A program made the position numbers and the translations under genes. Under the pieces are notes generated by a model, which saw nothing but the letters and a program-made list of their open reading frames with translations, had not been told where the DNA came from and did no database searches. DNA of 20,867 bases from B10-G9 sp964627755. Lineage in GTDB: Bacteria > Chloroflexota > Anaerolineae > Anaerolineales > UBA11858. Within the stretch, counting starts at the first letter, position 1. The number at the start of each line of letters is the position of its first letter. Below are positions 14,999-20,867 of the stretch, in pieces. The stretch is taken from positions 1 through 20,867 of the forward strand of contig CAZVIH010000053.1 in assembly GCA_964627755.1 (NCBI GenBank), given 5' to 3'.

Positions 14999-15103
14999 AT
15001 GTCACCTGTAAATGAGATTTTATTCACTGCAAAGGAAAATGACCTGCTGTATAATAATGCAAAAGATTGCAAGAGCAAGAATTATGAAATACAATATTTG
15101 TAA
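14999..15103 (+). CDS. possible 34-residue small protein
   Basis: A short frame encoding MSPVNEILFTAKENDL and 18 further residues is preceded by a strong SD-like GAGGAGGT at 14981-14988, ten bases from the ATG. The frame overlaps the putative regulatory boxes of the Fur-family gene. No family is recognised. It could be a real small protein, a leader peptide, or chance in an AT-rich stretch. Confidence 0.3.
   Translation: MSPVNEILFTAKENDLLYNNAKDCKSKNYEIQYL
15049..15063. promoter_or_regulatory. Fur/PerR-type 7-1-7 box candidate before the Fur-family gene
   Basis: Compared by eye with the PerR-type consensus TTATAATnATTATAA, this site (GTATAATAATGCAAA) agrees at 10 of 14 positions and includes a TATAAT that could be a -10 element. 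It shares the 9-mer TATAATAAT with the site at 16430-16444 (there on the opposite strand). It suggests autoregulation. Confidence 0.35.
15090..15102. promoter_or_regulatory. TACAA-n3-TTGTA palindrome before the Fur-family gene
   Basis: A perfect interrupted palindrome, arms TACAA and TTGTA with a three-base centre, lies 40 bases before the ATG of the Fur-family gene. AT-rich palindromes here are typical operators of Fur-family autoregulation. Confidence 0.4.
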
Positions 15104-15141
15104 ATAACAATTCTAGGCACCAATTCAACAAAGGAATAGAC

Positions 15142-15588
15142 ATGAGCTGCGAGCAGGTATTTTTAGAAAAACTGAGTGAAAAGGGCTTCCGGATGACTGT
15201 GCAGCGCGAGGTAGTTCTTTCAATCCTGCATCAGCTACCCCGGGCATCCTCGGTGGAAGAGATATACAGACAGGTGCAGCGGGTCAGCAGCGCGGTAGAT
15301 ATCTCCACAGTCTACCGTACATTGGAGCTGCTCCAGGATTTTGGCATGGTGATCTCCTCCGATGTTGGTGAAGGACACCGGATCTACAAGCTGGTCTCGG
15401 TCGAAGAGCCCCATATCCATCTGGTATGCAAGGGGTGCGGGAAGGTGGTTGGCGTTGAAACCCATCCAGCTGATTCCCTGGCGGCCTATCTTGCTGAGAA
15501 GCATCATTTCCGGATGGATCTTCTGAATTTCAACGTCTCCGGTCTCTGTCAGGACTGCCAGAAAAAGGGCAGAAAGCAGGATGACTGA
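15142..15588 (+). CDS. Fur-family metal-responsive repressor
   Basis: A 148-residue Fur-family protein. The N-terminal winged helix spans residues 1-83 and includes RMTVQREVVLSIL and the recognition region SAVDISTVYRTLELL. The hinge and dimer domain have HIHLVCKGCG (H91, H93, C96, C99) and a second CxxC at 136-139, the structural zinc site. Family members sense Fe, Zn, Ni, Mn or peroxide; sequence alone does not say which. The ABC importer downstream makes nickel or zinc most likely. ATG 15142 has AAAGGA upstream. The last eight bases overlap the next gene (ATGACTGA), so regulator and methyltransferase are co-expressed. Confidence 0.9.
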   Translation: MSCEQVFLEKLSEKGFRMTVQREVVLSILHQLPRASSVEEIYRQVQRVSSAVDISTVYRTLELLQDFGMVISSDVGEGHRIYKLVSVEEPHIHLVCKGCGKVVGVETHPADSLAAYLAEKHHFRMDLLNFNVSGLCQDCQKKGRKQDD

Positions 15589-16399
15589 ATCCCCAGCCCT
15601 GGCCCGCTGGCAGGGGCGCATCGATCAATACCGGGAACAGCAGGACCGTCAGGGCCCTCCTCTGTGGGATAGGGGTAACGGCTGGTATGGACGCTGGGTG
15701 GAAGGGAATGATTATCACCACCAGGTGCTTCCATATCTGACCCGATACTCTACGAAGAGTGAAAAAATCCTGGAAATTGGCCCGGGAACCGGAGCATTTA
15801 CGATCCCTCTTGCGGAGGCCGGGGCTGAAATCCTCTGCCTGGAGCCTTCCAGGAAGATGGGTGAAACCTTGCGGTCGGAGTTGAAGAGACGGCAGCTTGT
15901 TAAGGTGGAAATTCTCCAGGTAAAGGTGGAAGATAGCCTGGATGTTGTCCAGGAGCGAGGACCTTATCAGCAGGTCTTGGCGTCGTTTTCACTCTACAAT
16001 GTCCGGGAAATAGATCGGGTCCTGGAAACGCTGCTGGCTTGCAGCCAACGAATCGTCATTCTGCTCGGCACTGGGACACGTTCCCCCTGGTACCAGACCT
16101 TGATCAGCGAGTTCGCTGCGGAAGAGTCCATCAGCGCTCCTCAGCTGGATTTGCTCTATCCGCTGCTTCTGGAAATGGACATCCTGGCTGATGTGTCCAT
16201 CATCCAGACCAGTCAGAACTATCTTTATGACAGCGAGAAGGATATGGTGTCCTCCTGGCAGAAAAAGCTTGACACACCATCATCACGGAGAGAAAGGCTT
16301 GCACAGGCACTGTGGGATCTTTCAGAGACCAGAGATGGAAGGTTGGGAATCTATCAAAGCCGGCCGCTTGCGCTGGTGGCCATTGAACGGCAGAAATGA
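15581..16399 (+). CDS. class I SAM methyltransferase coupled to the Fur-family gene
   Basis: A 272-residue Rossmann methyltransferase: ILEIGPGTGAF (residues 63-73) is motif I, CLEPSRKMGE follows with the ribose-binding acidic residue, and VLASFSLYNV is the motif IV region. The N-terminal 60 residues are helical and charged, and the C-terminal part (after 150) is a helical domain of unknown role. The start overlaps the Fur-family gene by eight bases. Linkage to a metal-regulated importer suggests it could help make or modify a metal-binding small molecule, as the nicotianamine-synthase-like enzymes do in opine metallophore systems, but it is not recognisably one of those. Confidence 0.8.
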   Translation: MTESPALARWQGRIDQYREQQDRQGPPLWDRGNGWYGRWVEGNDYHHQVLPYLTRYSTKSEKILEIGPGTGAFTIPLAEAGAEILCLEPSRKMGETLRSELKRRQLVKVEILQVKVEDSLDVVQERGPYQQVLASFSLYNVREIDRVLETLLACSQRIVILLGTGTRSPWYQTLISEFAAEESISAPQLDLLYPLLLEMDILADVSIIQTSQNYLYDSEKDMVSSWQKKLDTPSSRRERLAQALWDLSETRDGRLGIYQSRPLALVAIERQK

Positions 16400-16416
16400 A
16401 TCCACAGACAAGTGAT

Positions 16417-16445
16417 TTGAACCTGTATCTAGTAATTATTATAGC
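16417..16445 (+). promoter_or_regulatory. promoter of the ABC importer operon
   Basis: TTGAAC (16417-16422) and TATAGC (16440-16445) are separated by 17 bases. The -10 is overlapped by the Fur-type box at 16430-16444. The binding-protein gene starts at 16464, so the leader is very short. Confidence 0.45.
16430..16444. promoter_or_regulatory. Fur/PerR-type 7-1-7 box over the importer promoter
   Basis: TAGTAATTATTATAG agrees with TTATAATnATTATAA at 11 of 14 positions by eye. It covers the -10 element, a usual position for repression by a metal-loaded Fur-family protein, presumably the one encoded at 15142-15588. Confidence 0.45.
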
Positions 16446-16463
16446 GACCAAAAAGGAGATAAT

Positions 16464-18086
16464 ATGTCAAAAAGAACCACCTTGATCCTGATCTTAGGGA
16501 TTCTCGCTGGATTGTGGATCGGCGGGTGCGGCGGGTCTGTGCCCGAAGCAGCTCCTTCCCAGGACCAAGCGGAAGTCGAACCAACGGTAGCAGAAGAAGG
16601 GCCCACCACGGAAGGATCAACAGAGGAAAACCCTCCGGCGGAACCCGCCTATGCCGATCAGATCACCATTGGCATCGGACGCGATCTATACTACGGAGGC
16701 ACGGATTGGCATATCGTCCATGGCTCTTTGCTGATCTGGGAGCCTCTGATCTATCCCGATGAGAATATGGAGCCGCAGCCTTATCTGGCCGAAAGCTGGG
16801 AGCCCAACCAGGATCTGACCGAATGGACTTTTTCGCTGAAAGATGGAATCACCTTTCAGGACGGCAGCCCGTTGACCGCGCAGGTAGCGGTAGAGAACTT
16901 GATGGGCATCCACGAGAACTACACCCCGCTTCCCACGCTGGATCGGATGGAAGTCATTGATGAGCTCACCTTTAAGATCATCCTGACCGATCCAACCCCG
17001 GCTCTGCCTGACCTGCTGGTCTTTTTCGAATCGGCAATGCTCTCCCCCGGGACCCGGGATCAGGAAGGAGTGGACACACCAATACCCTACGGCACAGGTC
17101 CTTATCAGTTTGTCGATACTATCGATGGGGAGCAGATCATTCTGGAGCGCAACGAGGACTACTGGGGTGAACCAGCCTTGACCAGGCGTGTGATCTACCG
17201 CTACATCCCGGATGCCACCGCCCGCCTGCAGGCGCTGCAGTCTGGTGAGATCGATGCCATTGCCGATGTCGGTTCCTTGATCCCCAGCCAGGGAGAGATC
17301 ATCGAAGCCGATCCAGATCTCAAACTGGAAACTGTCGATGTCCTCACCACCCATTATTTGTTCTTCAATACAGATCAGCTGCCATTTGATGACCCCCGTC
17401 TTCGTCAAGCGGTTTCCATGGCTATCGACCGGCAGCTGATCGTGGATGAGGCCATCTATGGCTATGGTGTTCCCGGGACCAGTTTGATCACTCAACTGGC
17501 GGAGGCCTGGGTCAATCCAGAAGCCTCGCCCATCTATGATTTGGAAAGCGCGAAAGCCCTGGCTGAATCCGTCCTGGGGGATCAGCGGGTAGAGGTCATT
17601 TTTGTCCTTAACAGCGGCTTGGCCAACCGCTGGCCGTACGGGGAGATCGCTCAGATCGTCCAGTTTGAGCTGGCTGACCTAGGGATCGATGTCCAAATCC
17701 AGACCGTGGAAGGCGGCACCTGGAACGATATGCTGGCGAATGACCAATACCAGATCAGTATGCGGCCCTACACGATGTCCTCCGGCGATCCGGATGATTT
17801 CATGACCTACTGGGCCCGCCCTGATGGGATCTTTAACAAGAACTACTCCATCAGCTACCAGAACGATCAAATCCAATCTCTGGTGGACCAGGCAGTCAGT
17901 GAGATCGATCCAGATACGCGAAAGGATCTCTACGACCAGATCCAAGCCCTGCTGATCGAGGATGTTCCCTTCACACCCATCTATCATGAAGCCACCCTCT
18001 ATGCGATGCAAAAGGATGTCTATGATCTCACCCTGGACGCACTTTTCCGCCCTACACTAGATATCATGTACAAAGTGGTCGAGTAG
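16464..18086 (+). CDS. nickel/peptide-type ABC transporter substrate-binding lipoprotein
   Basis: A 540-residue extracytoplasmic binding protein of the SBP_bac_5 (NikA/DppA/OppA) family. The signal peptide ends in IGGC, with the lipid-bearing Cys22, followed by a Glu/Pro/Thr-rich linker to about residue 66. The family pattern is clear: LIWEPLIYPDENMEPQPYLAE, WTFSLKDGITFQDGSPL, IPYGTGPYQF, ERNEDYWG and DDPRLRQAVSMAIDR. The mature protein is anchored in the membrane and captures ligand. NikA-type members bind nickel as a chelate; others bind peptides. The Fur-family regulator next door and the nickel proteins upstream favour nickel or a metallophore. A strong SD (AAAGGAG) precedes ATG 16464. 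Confidence 0.9.
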   Translation: MSKRTTLILILGILAGLWIGGCGGSVPEAAPSQDQAEVEPTVAEEGPTTEGSTEENPPAEPAYADQITIGIGRDLYYGGTDWHIVHGSLLIWEPLIYPDENMEPQPYLAESWEPNQDLTEWTFSLKDGITFQDGSPLTAQVAVENLMGIHENYTPLPTLDRMEVIDELTFKIILTDPTPALPDLLVFFESAMLSPGTRDQEGVDTPIPYGTGPYQFVDTIDGEQIILERNEDYWGEPALTRRVIYRYIPDATARLQALQSGEIDAIADVGSLIPSQGEIIEADPDLKLETVDVLTTHYLFFNTDQLPFDDPRLRQAVSMAIDRQLIVDEAIYGYGVPGTSLITQLAEAWVNPEASPIYDLESAKALAESVLGDQRVEVIFVLNSGLANRWPYGEIAQIVQFELADLGIDVQIQTVEGGTWNDMLANDQYQISMRPYTMSSGDPDDFMTYWARPDGIFNKNYSISYQNDQIQSLVDQAVSEIDPDTRKDLYDQIQALLIEDVPFTPIYHEATLYAMQKDVYDLTLDALFRPTLDIMYKVVE

Positions 18087-18104
18087 AGCTTCCCTGAATT
18101 CAGG

Positions 18105-18146
18105 CCGCTGCGCATGATCAATCGCTCGATCGAGCGCAGCGGTTTT
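18105..18146 (+). terminator. hairpin between binding-protein and permease genes
   Basis: CCGCTGCGC (18105-18113) pairs exactly with GCGCAGCGG (18134-18142) and is followed by TTTT. The loop contains the palindrome GCTCGATCGAGC (18124-18135), which overlaps the right arm and could form instead. A partial terminator or 3' stabiliser after the binding-protein gene is common in ABC operons and keeps that protein in excess. The stem ends 12 bases before the permease start. Confidence 0.6.
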
Positions 18147-18154
18147 ACTTAATT

Positions 18155-19105
18155 ATGTTCATCCTTAGAAAGCTGCTGATCGGTTTGATCTACCTGGTGG
18201 TGATCTCGCTGGGCGCCTTCCTTATGGTGCGCCAGATGCCGGGTGATCCGGCGCTGTTAATCGCCAATCAAAATAGGGAAAGTGAGGCTCCCCCAGAGCT
18301 GGTCGAGCAAATCAGGGAAGAGTATGGTTTTGATGAACCCTTACCGGAGCAATATTGGCGCTGGTTAGGCCGGGTTGTCCTGAAAGGGGATCTGGGTTAT
18401 TCTACGCACACCCAGCAGCCGGTGACGTCTGCTGTGCTGCGCAGTCTGCCCATCTCTCTCCAATTAGCTGGCATTACTTTTGGTTTGACCTTGCTGATCT
18501 CCTTTCCTCTGGGGCTGTTGGCCGGAGTGACCAGAAACCAGCAGTTGGACGCGTTCATCCAGGGGCTGGCCTGGACCGGTTATTCCATCCCGGTCTTTCT
18601 GCTGGCAGTGGTGGCGATCTGGCTCTTTGCTGTGGAGTGGGACCTGCTGCCAGCTATCGGGAGAGGCGGAATCCGTTATATGGTTTTACCTGTAGCTGTC
18701 CTGACCATCCACCTCTCAGGGTGGAACACGCAGATAATCCGCTCCAGCATGCGGGAAATTGCCGGGAAACCATATATCAAGGTAGCGGAGGCGAAGGGAC
18801 TGAAACGCGCCCGTATCGTCCTGATCCATATCCTCAAGCCGGCGCTCCTGCCGATCATCACCGCATTACTGATCCAGCTCGGGAATCTCTTCAGCGGGAC
18901 TTTCATCATTGAGACTGTTTTTGCCTGGAATGGGGTAGGGCGACTGCTGGTGGATTCGATCCTGGCCCGCGACTTTCCTGTCATCCAGGGGATTCTACTC
19001 TATGTCGGTGTTGTCTTTGCTTTGATCAATCTGATGATCGATCTTCTTTATGGTTATTTGAACCCCGCTGCTATTGAAACCTTGGGGAAAGGGCGAAGCT
19101 CATGA
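18155..19105 (+). CDS. nikB: NikB/DppB-type ABC permease
   Basis: A 316-residue integral membrane permease with about six segments. It has the typical start FILRKLLIGLIYLVVISLGAF-like segment, MPGDPALL near residue 30, and a C-terminal EAA loop at YIKVAEAKGLKRARIVLIHILKPALLP that docks to the ATPase. The length fits NikB. No SD is visible before ATG 18155, which follows the hairpin closely; translation may rely on that structure or be low. It overlaps the next permease gene by four bases (ATGA). The nickel assignment rests on context. Confidence 0.85.
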   Translation: MFILRKLLIGLIYLVVISLGAFLMVRQMPGDPALLIANQNRESEAPPELVEQIREEYGFDEPLPEQYWRWLGRVVLKGDLGYSTHTQQPVTSAVLRSLPISLQLAGITFGLTLLISFPLGLLAGVTRNQQLDAFIQGLAWTGYSIPVFLLAVVAIWLFAVEWDLLPAIGRGGIRYMVLPVAVLTIHLSGWNTQIIRSSMREIAGKPYIKVAEAKGLKRARIVLIHILKPALLPIITALLIQLGNLFSGTFIIETVFAWNGVGRLLVDSILARDFPVIQGILLYVGVVFALINLMIDLLYGYLNPAAIETLGKGRSS

Positions 19106-19893
19106 TCCGTAAAGCGCTGGGATTTATAAGCCTCGGGCTTCTTGTGCTGATTTTGTTAGCCTGTTTTTTCCCTGGATTCGTGAGCCCATATCAGCCGAAT
19201 GCGATAGAATTTTCCCGTAAGTTCTTTCCACCAGGCGGTCCGCACTGGATGGGCACTGATGAACTGGGAAGGGATGTTCTGACTCGTTTGCTCTACGGGG
19301 GAAGAGTCACATTGGGGTCAGCACTGGGGATTGCGGTGGGATCGACTTTGCTGGCTTCACTCTGGGCAGGTGTGTCTGCCTATAACGGGGGAGCAGTGGA
19401 TGAACTGTTGACACGAATTGCAGATCTGCTGATGATCATTCCCGGACTGCTCTTTGCCCTGCTGCTGGTCAGTATCATGGAGCCGGGTATGAGCAGTCTT
19501 GTGATCGCATTGATCATTGCCCGCTGGCCAGGGTACTCCCGCATATTGCGGGGACAGATCTACTCCCTGCTCAGTGAGGATTATTTGCTGGCGGCCAGGG
19601 CGATTGGAGCTCGCTCTTCACGGATCATCTGGCACCACTTATTGCCGAATGCACGGACCTTAATCCTGACGGTATTTGGCTTGAGTTTTGCCAGCGGGAT
19701 CATCAGCATCTCCAGTTTGAGTTATCTGGGTTTTGGAGTCCAGCTGCCAAATCCGGAGTGGGGAGCGATGATAAACGCTGCTCGCCCTTTTCTCCAGATC
19801 CGCCCCTATCTGATGGTGTTCCCAGGATTGGCCATTGTGATCACCATCCTGCTGACCAATTTTAGCCTTGGATTGTTAGAGCCAGAAGCTTAG
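19102..19893 (+). CDS. nikC: NikC/DppC-type ABC permease
   Basis: A 263-residue permease that pairs with the preceding one. Its pattern is that of the DppC/NikC group: HWMGTDELGRDVLTRLLYGGR at the first periplasmic loop and the EAA loop at DYLLAARAIGARSSRIIWHHLLPN. It starts inside the end of the upstream gene (ATGA overlap), so the two are made together. The usual ATPase genes of such importers (NikD, NikE) do not follow; the next gene is a zinc-ribbon protein. The ATPases must be elsewhere or shared. Confidence 0.85.
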   Translation: MIRKALGFISLGLLVLILLACFFPGFVSPYQPNAIEFSRKFFPPGGPHWMGTDELGRDVLTRLLYGGRVTLGSALGIAVGSTLLASLWAGVSAYNGGAVDELLTRIADLLMIIPGLLFALLLVSIMEPGMSSLVIALIIARWPGYSRILRGQIYSLLSEDYLLAARAIGARSSRIIWHHLLPNARTLILTVFGLSFASGIISISSLSYLGFGVQLPNPEWGAMINAARPFLQIRPYLMVFPGLAIVITILLTNFSLGLLEPEA

Positions 19894-20002
19894 CGAAAAT
19901 TACGACATGCTGATTTGGGATGCGTCTGGAAATTTGCCTTTGTGGGAGGTGTGGCGATCAGCTGTCAGCGAGATAAAAGATCCATACGAAGGAGAATCAC
20001 TG

Positions 20003-20368
20003 ATGAAATGTGATCGATGTGGTGAAAGGATTCCTGCTGGAGAAGAAGTGGTTTATGGTGGAAAAACCCTCTGCGAGGTATGTTATATGCATACCCTCTC
20101 TCCTCTGCGCGCCTGTGATCCCTGGGCGGTACGAGGGGCACAGACTTTATCAAAATTGGGTCAATCGTATACTTCCCTTAGCGAAATGCAGGAGAATATC
20201 CTGAAGGTTTTGCGCGAGACCGGAGGAATCACTGCAGAGCTCCTCGCCCAGAGAGTGGCGCTCAGTAAGTATGAACTGGAAAGACAGCTGGCTACACTTC
20301 GCCACATGGAGAAAATTCGCGGCAAGATGCAGGATGGAGTGAAAATTGTCTGCTTGTGGGAGGATTGA
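20003..20368 (+). CDS. zinc-ribbon / winged-helix small protein
   Basis: A 121-residue protein. Residues 1-30 form a zinc ribbon with CDRCG (C3, C6) and CEVC (C24, C27). A conserved-looking ACDPWAVRGAQ follows at 37-47. Residues 60-118 resemble a winged helix-turn-helix (MQENILKVLRETGG, then LAQRVALSKYELERQLATL). I have an impression of similar proteins in anaerobes, near metal or formate metabolism, but cannot name the family. The start is set at 20003 because GGAG lies eight bases ahead and the zinc ribbon begins at once; a longer frame from 19907 lacks an SD. It could be a metal-sensing regulator of the operon (inference). Confidence 0.7.
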   Translation: MKCDRCGERIPAGEEVVYGGKTLCEVCYMHTLSPLRACDPWAVRGAQTLSKLGQSYTSLSEMQENILKVLRETGGITAELLAQRVALSKYELERQLATLRHMEKIRGKMQDGVKIVCLWED

Positions 20369-20381
20369 AAGAGGGTCAAAG

Positions 20382-20426
20382 ATGCTGGATGATCAACGCA
20401 AACGTGAATTGGTTAGAAATACTTGA
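20382..20426 (+). CDS. possible 14-residue ORF or remnant
   Basis: MLDDQRKRELVRNT, preceded by GAGGG seven bases ahead. It begins just after the zinc-ribbon gene and then stops. No known family. It could be the remains of a truncated gene or chance. Confidence 0.15.
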   Translation: MLDDQRKRELVRNT

Positions 20427-20542
20427 TGTAAGTTGATTGGTTGAAATTCATCTTTGTTCCTGACAAATGGCACTGTAATAAATCAATTACATACTATAGA
20501 CTAGTTCCATACACCCTAATCAGTAAGTGACGAAGGAGATCC

Positions 20543-20569
20543 ATGCCGTCAATCCACCGCTGTCTTTGA
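20543..20569 (+). CDS. putative leader peptide MPSIHRCL
   Basis: An 8-codon frame with an excellent SD (GAAGGAG at 20532-20538, four bases before ATG). It has Arg-Cys as its sixth and seventh codons. It ends just before the 12-base palindrome. Leader peptides with cysteine are known to sense Cys supply in front of sulfur genes in some bacteria; the downstream gene here is a sulfur/selenium-type transporter. Confidence 0.4.
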   Translation: MPSIHRCL

Positions 20570-20670
20570 GCCTGTCGACAGGGTGCCGGTCGGTACTCAT
20601 CGATACAGACCTGGGCAGCAGGGCGGAGTGGATCGCTCCTCCACTGAGCGCTGAATTGGATGCCGCCTCC

Positions 20671-20702
20671 CGCCGCTGATGCTACAGGTCAGCGGTGTTT
20701 TT
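20671..20702 (+). terminator. intrinsic terminator in the YedE leader
   Basis: CGCCGCTGA (20671-20679) pairs with TCAGCGGTG (20689-20697), eight Watson-Crick pairs and one G-T, with a nine-base loop, and is followed directly by TTTTT and an AT-rich tail. It stands 45 bases before the YedE-type start, so it must be read through or undone for expression. Confidence 0.75.
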
Positions 20703-20747
20703 ATTTAAGGCGGTCCAGCCGCCAGCAACCACTAAGGAGGTGGTTCT

Positions 20748-20867
20748 ATGTTAGACAAACTCACCAGATTCTTCGCATCCAGATGGGGGATCGTCCTCAC
20801 AGGAGGGTCGATCGGGGTCCTGGCGTCCGCCCTGCAGCGGTTGGGCAACCCACCCAATATGGGCATT
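20748..20867 (+). CDS. yedE: YedE-family selenium/sulfur membrane transporter (5' part)
   Basis: The first 40 codons of a gene cut by the window end. The start MLDKLTRFFASRWGIVL, then a glycine-rich membrane segment and ALQRLGNPPNMGI, match the N-terminus of the YedE-type proteins linked to selenium metabolism, in which a conserved Cys-containing segment would come next. The YeeE/YedE fold moves thiosulfate or related sulfur and selenium species. An ideal SD (AAGGAGGTGG) precedes the ATG. Expression is probably controlled by the leader upstream. Confidence 0.75.
   Translation, partial: MLDKLTRFFASRWGIVLTGGSIGVLASALQRLGNPPNMGI

Larger units (their letters stand above)
14585..15141. other. 557-base gap after the cluster: hairpin, small ORF, Fur-type boxes
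   Basis: No large gene. From left to right it holds a perfect TTGACA at 14764 with only a poor -10 after it, a small stem CGCT/AGCG at 14821-14832, a 12-bp hairpin at 14868-14903, a 34-codon ORF at 14999-15103 and regulatory repeats before the Fur-family gene. No clear terminator for the antiporter gene was found. Confidence 0.5.
20427..20747 (+). promoter_or_regulatory. leader region of the YedE-type gene
   Basis: A non-coding leader of at least 200 bases precedes the YedE-type gene. It holds an 8-codon ORF with its own SD (20543-20569), the perfect 12-base palindrome CCTGTCGACAGG (20571-20582), a stem AGTGGA/TCCACT (20627-20645) that competes with CGCTC/GAGCG (20634-20650), and an intrinsic terminator (20671-20702). 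This arrangement is that of a transcription attenuator or riboswitch. I could not match it to a known riboswitch class. No convincing -35/-10 pair was identified; an AT-rich stretch at 20440-20510 is the likely promoter region. Confidence 0.5.

Noticed and set aside
16686..17495. Long open frame (269 codons) on the minus strand
   Set aside because: It lies wholly inside the binding-lipoprotein gene, whose family motifs are continuous on the + strand. The minus frame has no SD and no recognisable domain.
20571..20670. Known riboswitch class (cobalamin, TPP, FMN, SAM, Moco) in the yedE leader
   Set aside because: None of the core motifs I can recall is present. I keep the region as an unassigned attenuator-like leader.
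1..20867. CRISPR arrays, tRNA and rRNA genes
   Set aside because: No regularly spaced direct repeats of suitable length and no tRNA or rRNA signature were seen on either strand.

Overview
The window looks like an accessory region from the chromosome of an anaerobic bacterium. GC content is moderate and most genes are on the + strand in tight operons with good Shine-Dalgarno (SD) sites. The substrate-binding lipoprotein has an acidic Pro/Thr/Glu linker of a kind I associate with Chloroflexota (Anaerolineae). Several genes belong to families typical of anaerobes with CO dehydrogenase or corrinoid C1 metabolism: CooT, a CooC-like ATPase, DUF1638 and YedE. The phylum is an inference; the anaerobic, nickel-using lifestyle is better supported.

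Layout. (1) 1-1380: an IS110-family (IS1111-like) insertion sequence with a DEDD transposase, subterminal inverted repeats, a folded left end over the transposase SD, and a structured non-coding right end that could encode a bridge RNA. (2) 1383-3454: a sparse region with a minus-strand lipoprotein gene and a minus-strand SAM methyltransferase gene. (3) 3455-4120: a minus-strand XRE-cupin regulator, divergent from the next operon, with a palindrome and an extended -10 promoter between them. (4) 4194-14584: a twelve-gene + strand cluster: MIP18/DUF59-like protein, degenerate RecA/KaiC-like protein, CooT, a tiny helical His-containing protein, an MFS permease, a LarC protein with a TrmO domain inserted in it, a CooC-like ATPase, a second stand-alone TrmO-like protein, DUF1638, an ICMT-like membrane methyltransferase, an old-yellow-enzyme/2,4-dienoyl-CoA-reductase-like Fe-S flavoprotein and a CPA2 cation/proton antiporter. 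(5) 14585-15141: a gap with a strong hairpin, a possible 34-codon ORF and Fur-type boxes. (6) 15142-20368: a Fur-family regulator overlapping a SAM methyltransferase gene, then a nickel/peptide-type ABC importer (binding lipoprotein, hairpin, NikB- and NikC-like permeases, no ATPase genes seen) and a zinc-ribbon/winged-helix protein. (7) 20369-20867: a leader with an 8-codon ORF containing Cys, a palindrome and an intrinsic terminator, followed by the start of a YedE-type selenium/sulfur transporter gene.

How the parts may work together. The shared theme is nickel: CooT, CooC and LarC families handle nickel or a nickel cofactor, and the Fur-regulated importer next door could bring the metal in. 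No nickel enzyme (CODH, LarA, hydrogenase, Mcr-like) is in the window, so the 4-14.6 kb cluster looks like a maturation or cofactor module whose client lies elsewhere. The most unusual item is the LarC-TrmO-LarC fusion at 7056-8282 together with a second TrmO-like protein. TrmO is a SAM methyltransferase fold normally acting on tRNA, and its placement inside a nickel-pincer-cofactor protein suggests, as inference only, methylation of a nickel cofactor or another small molecule.
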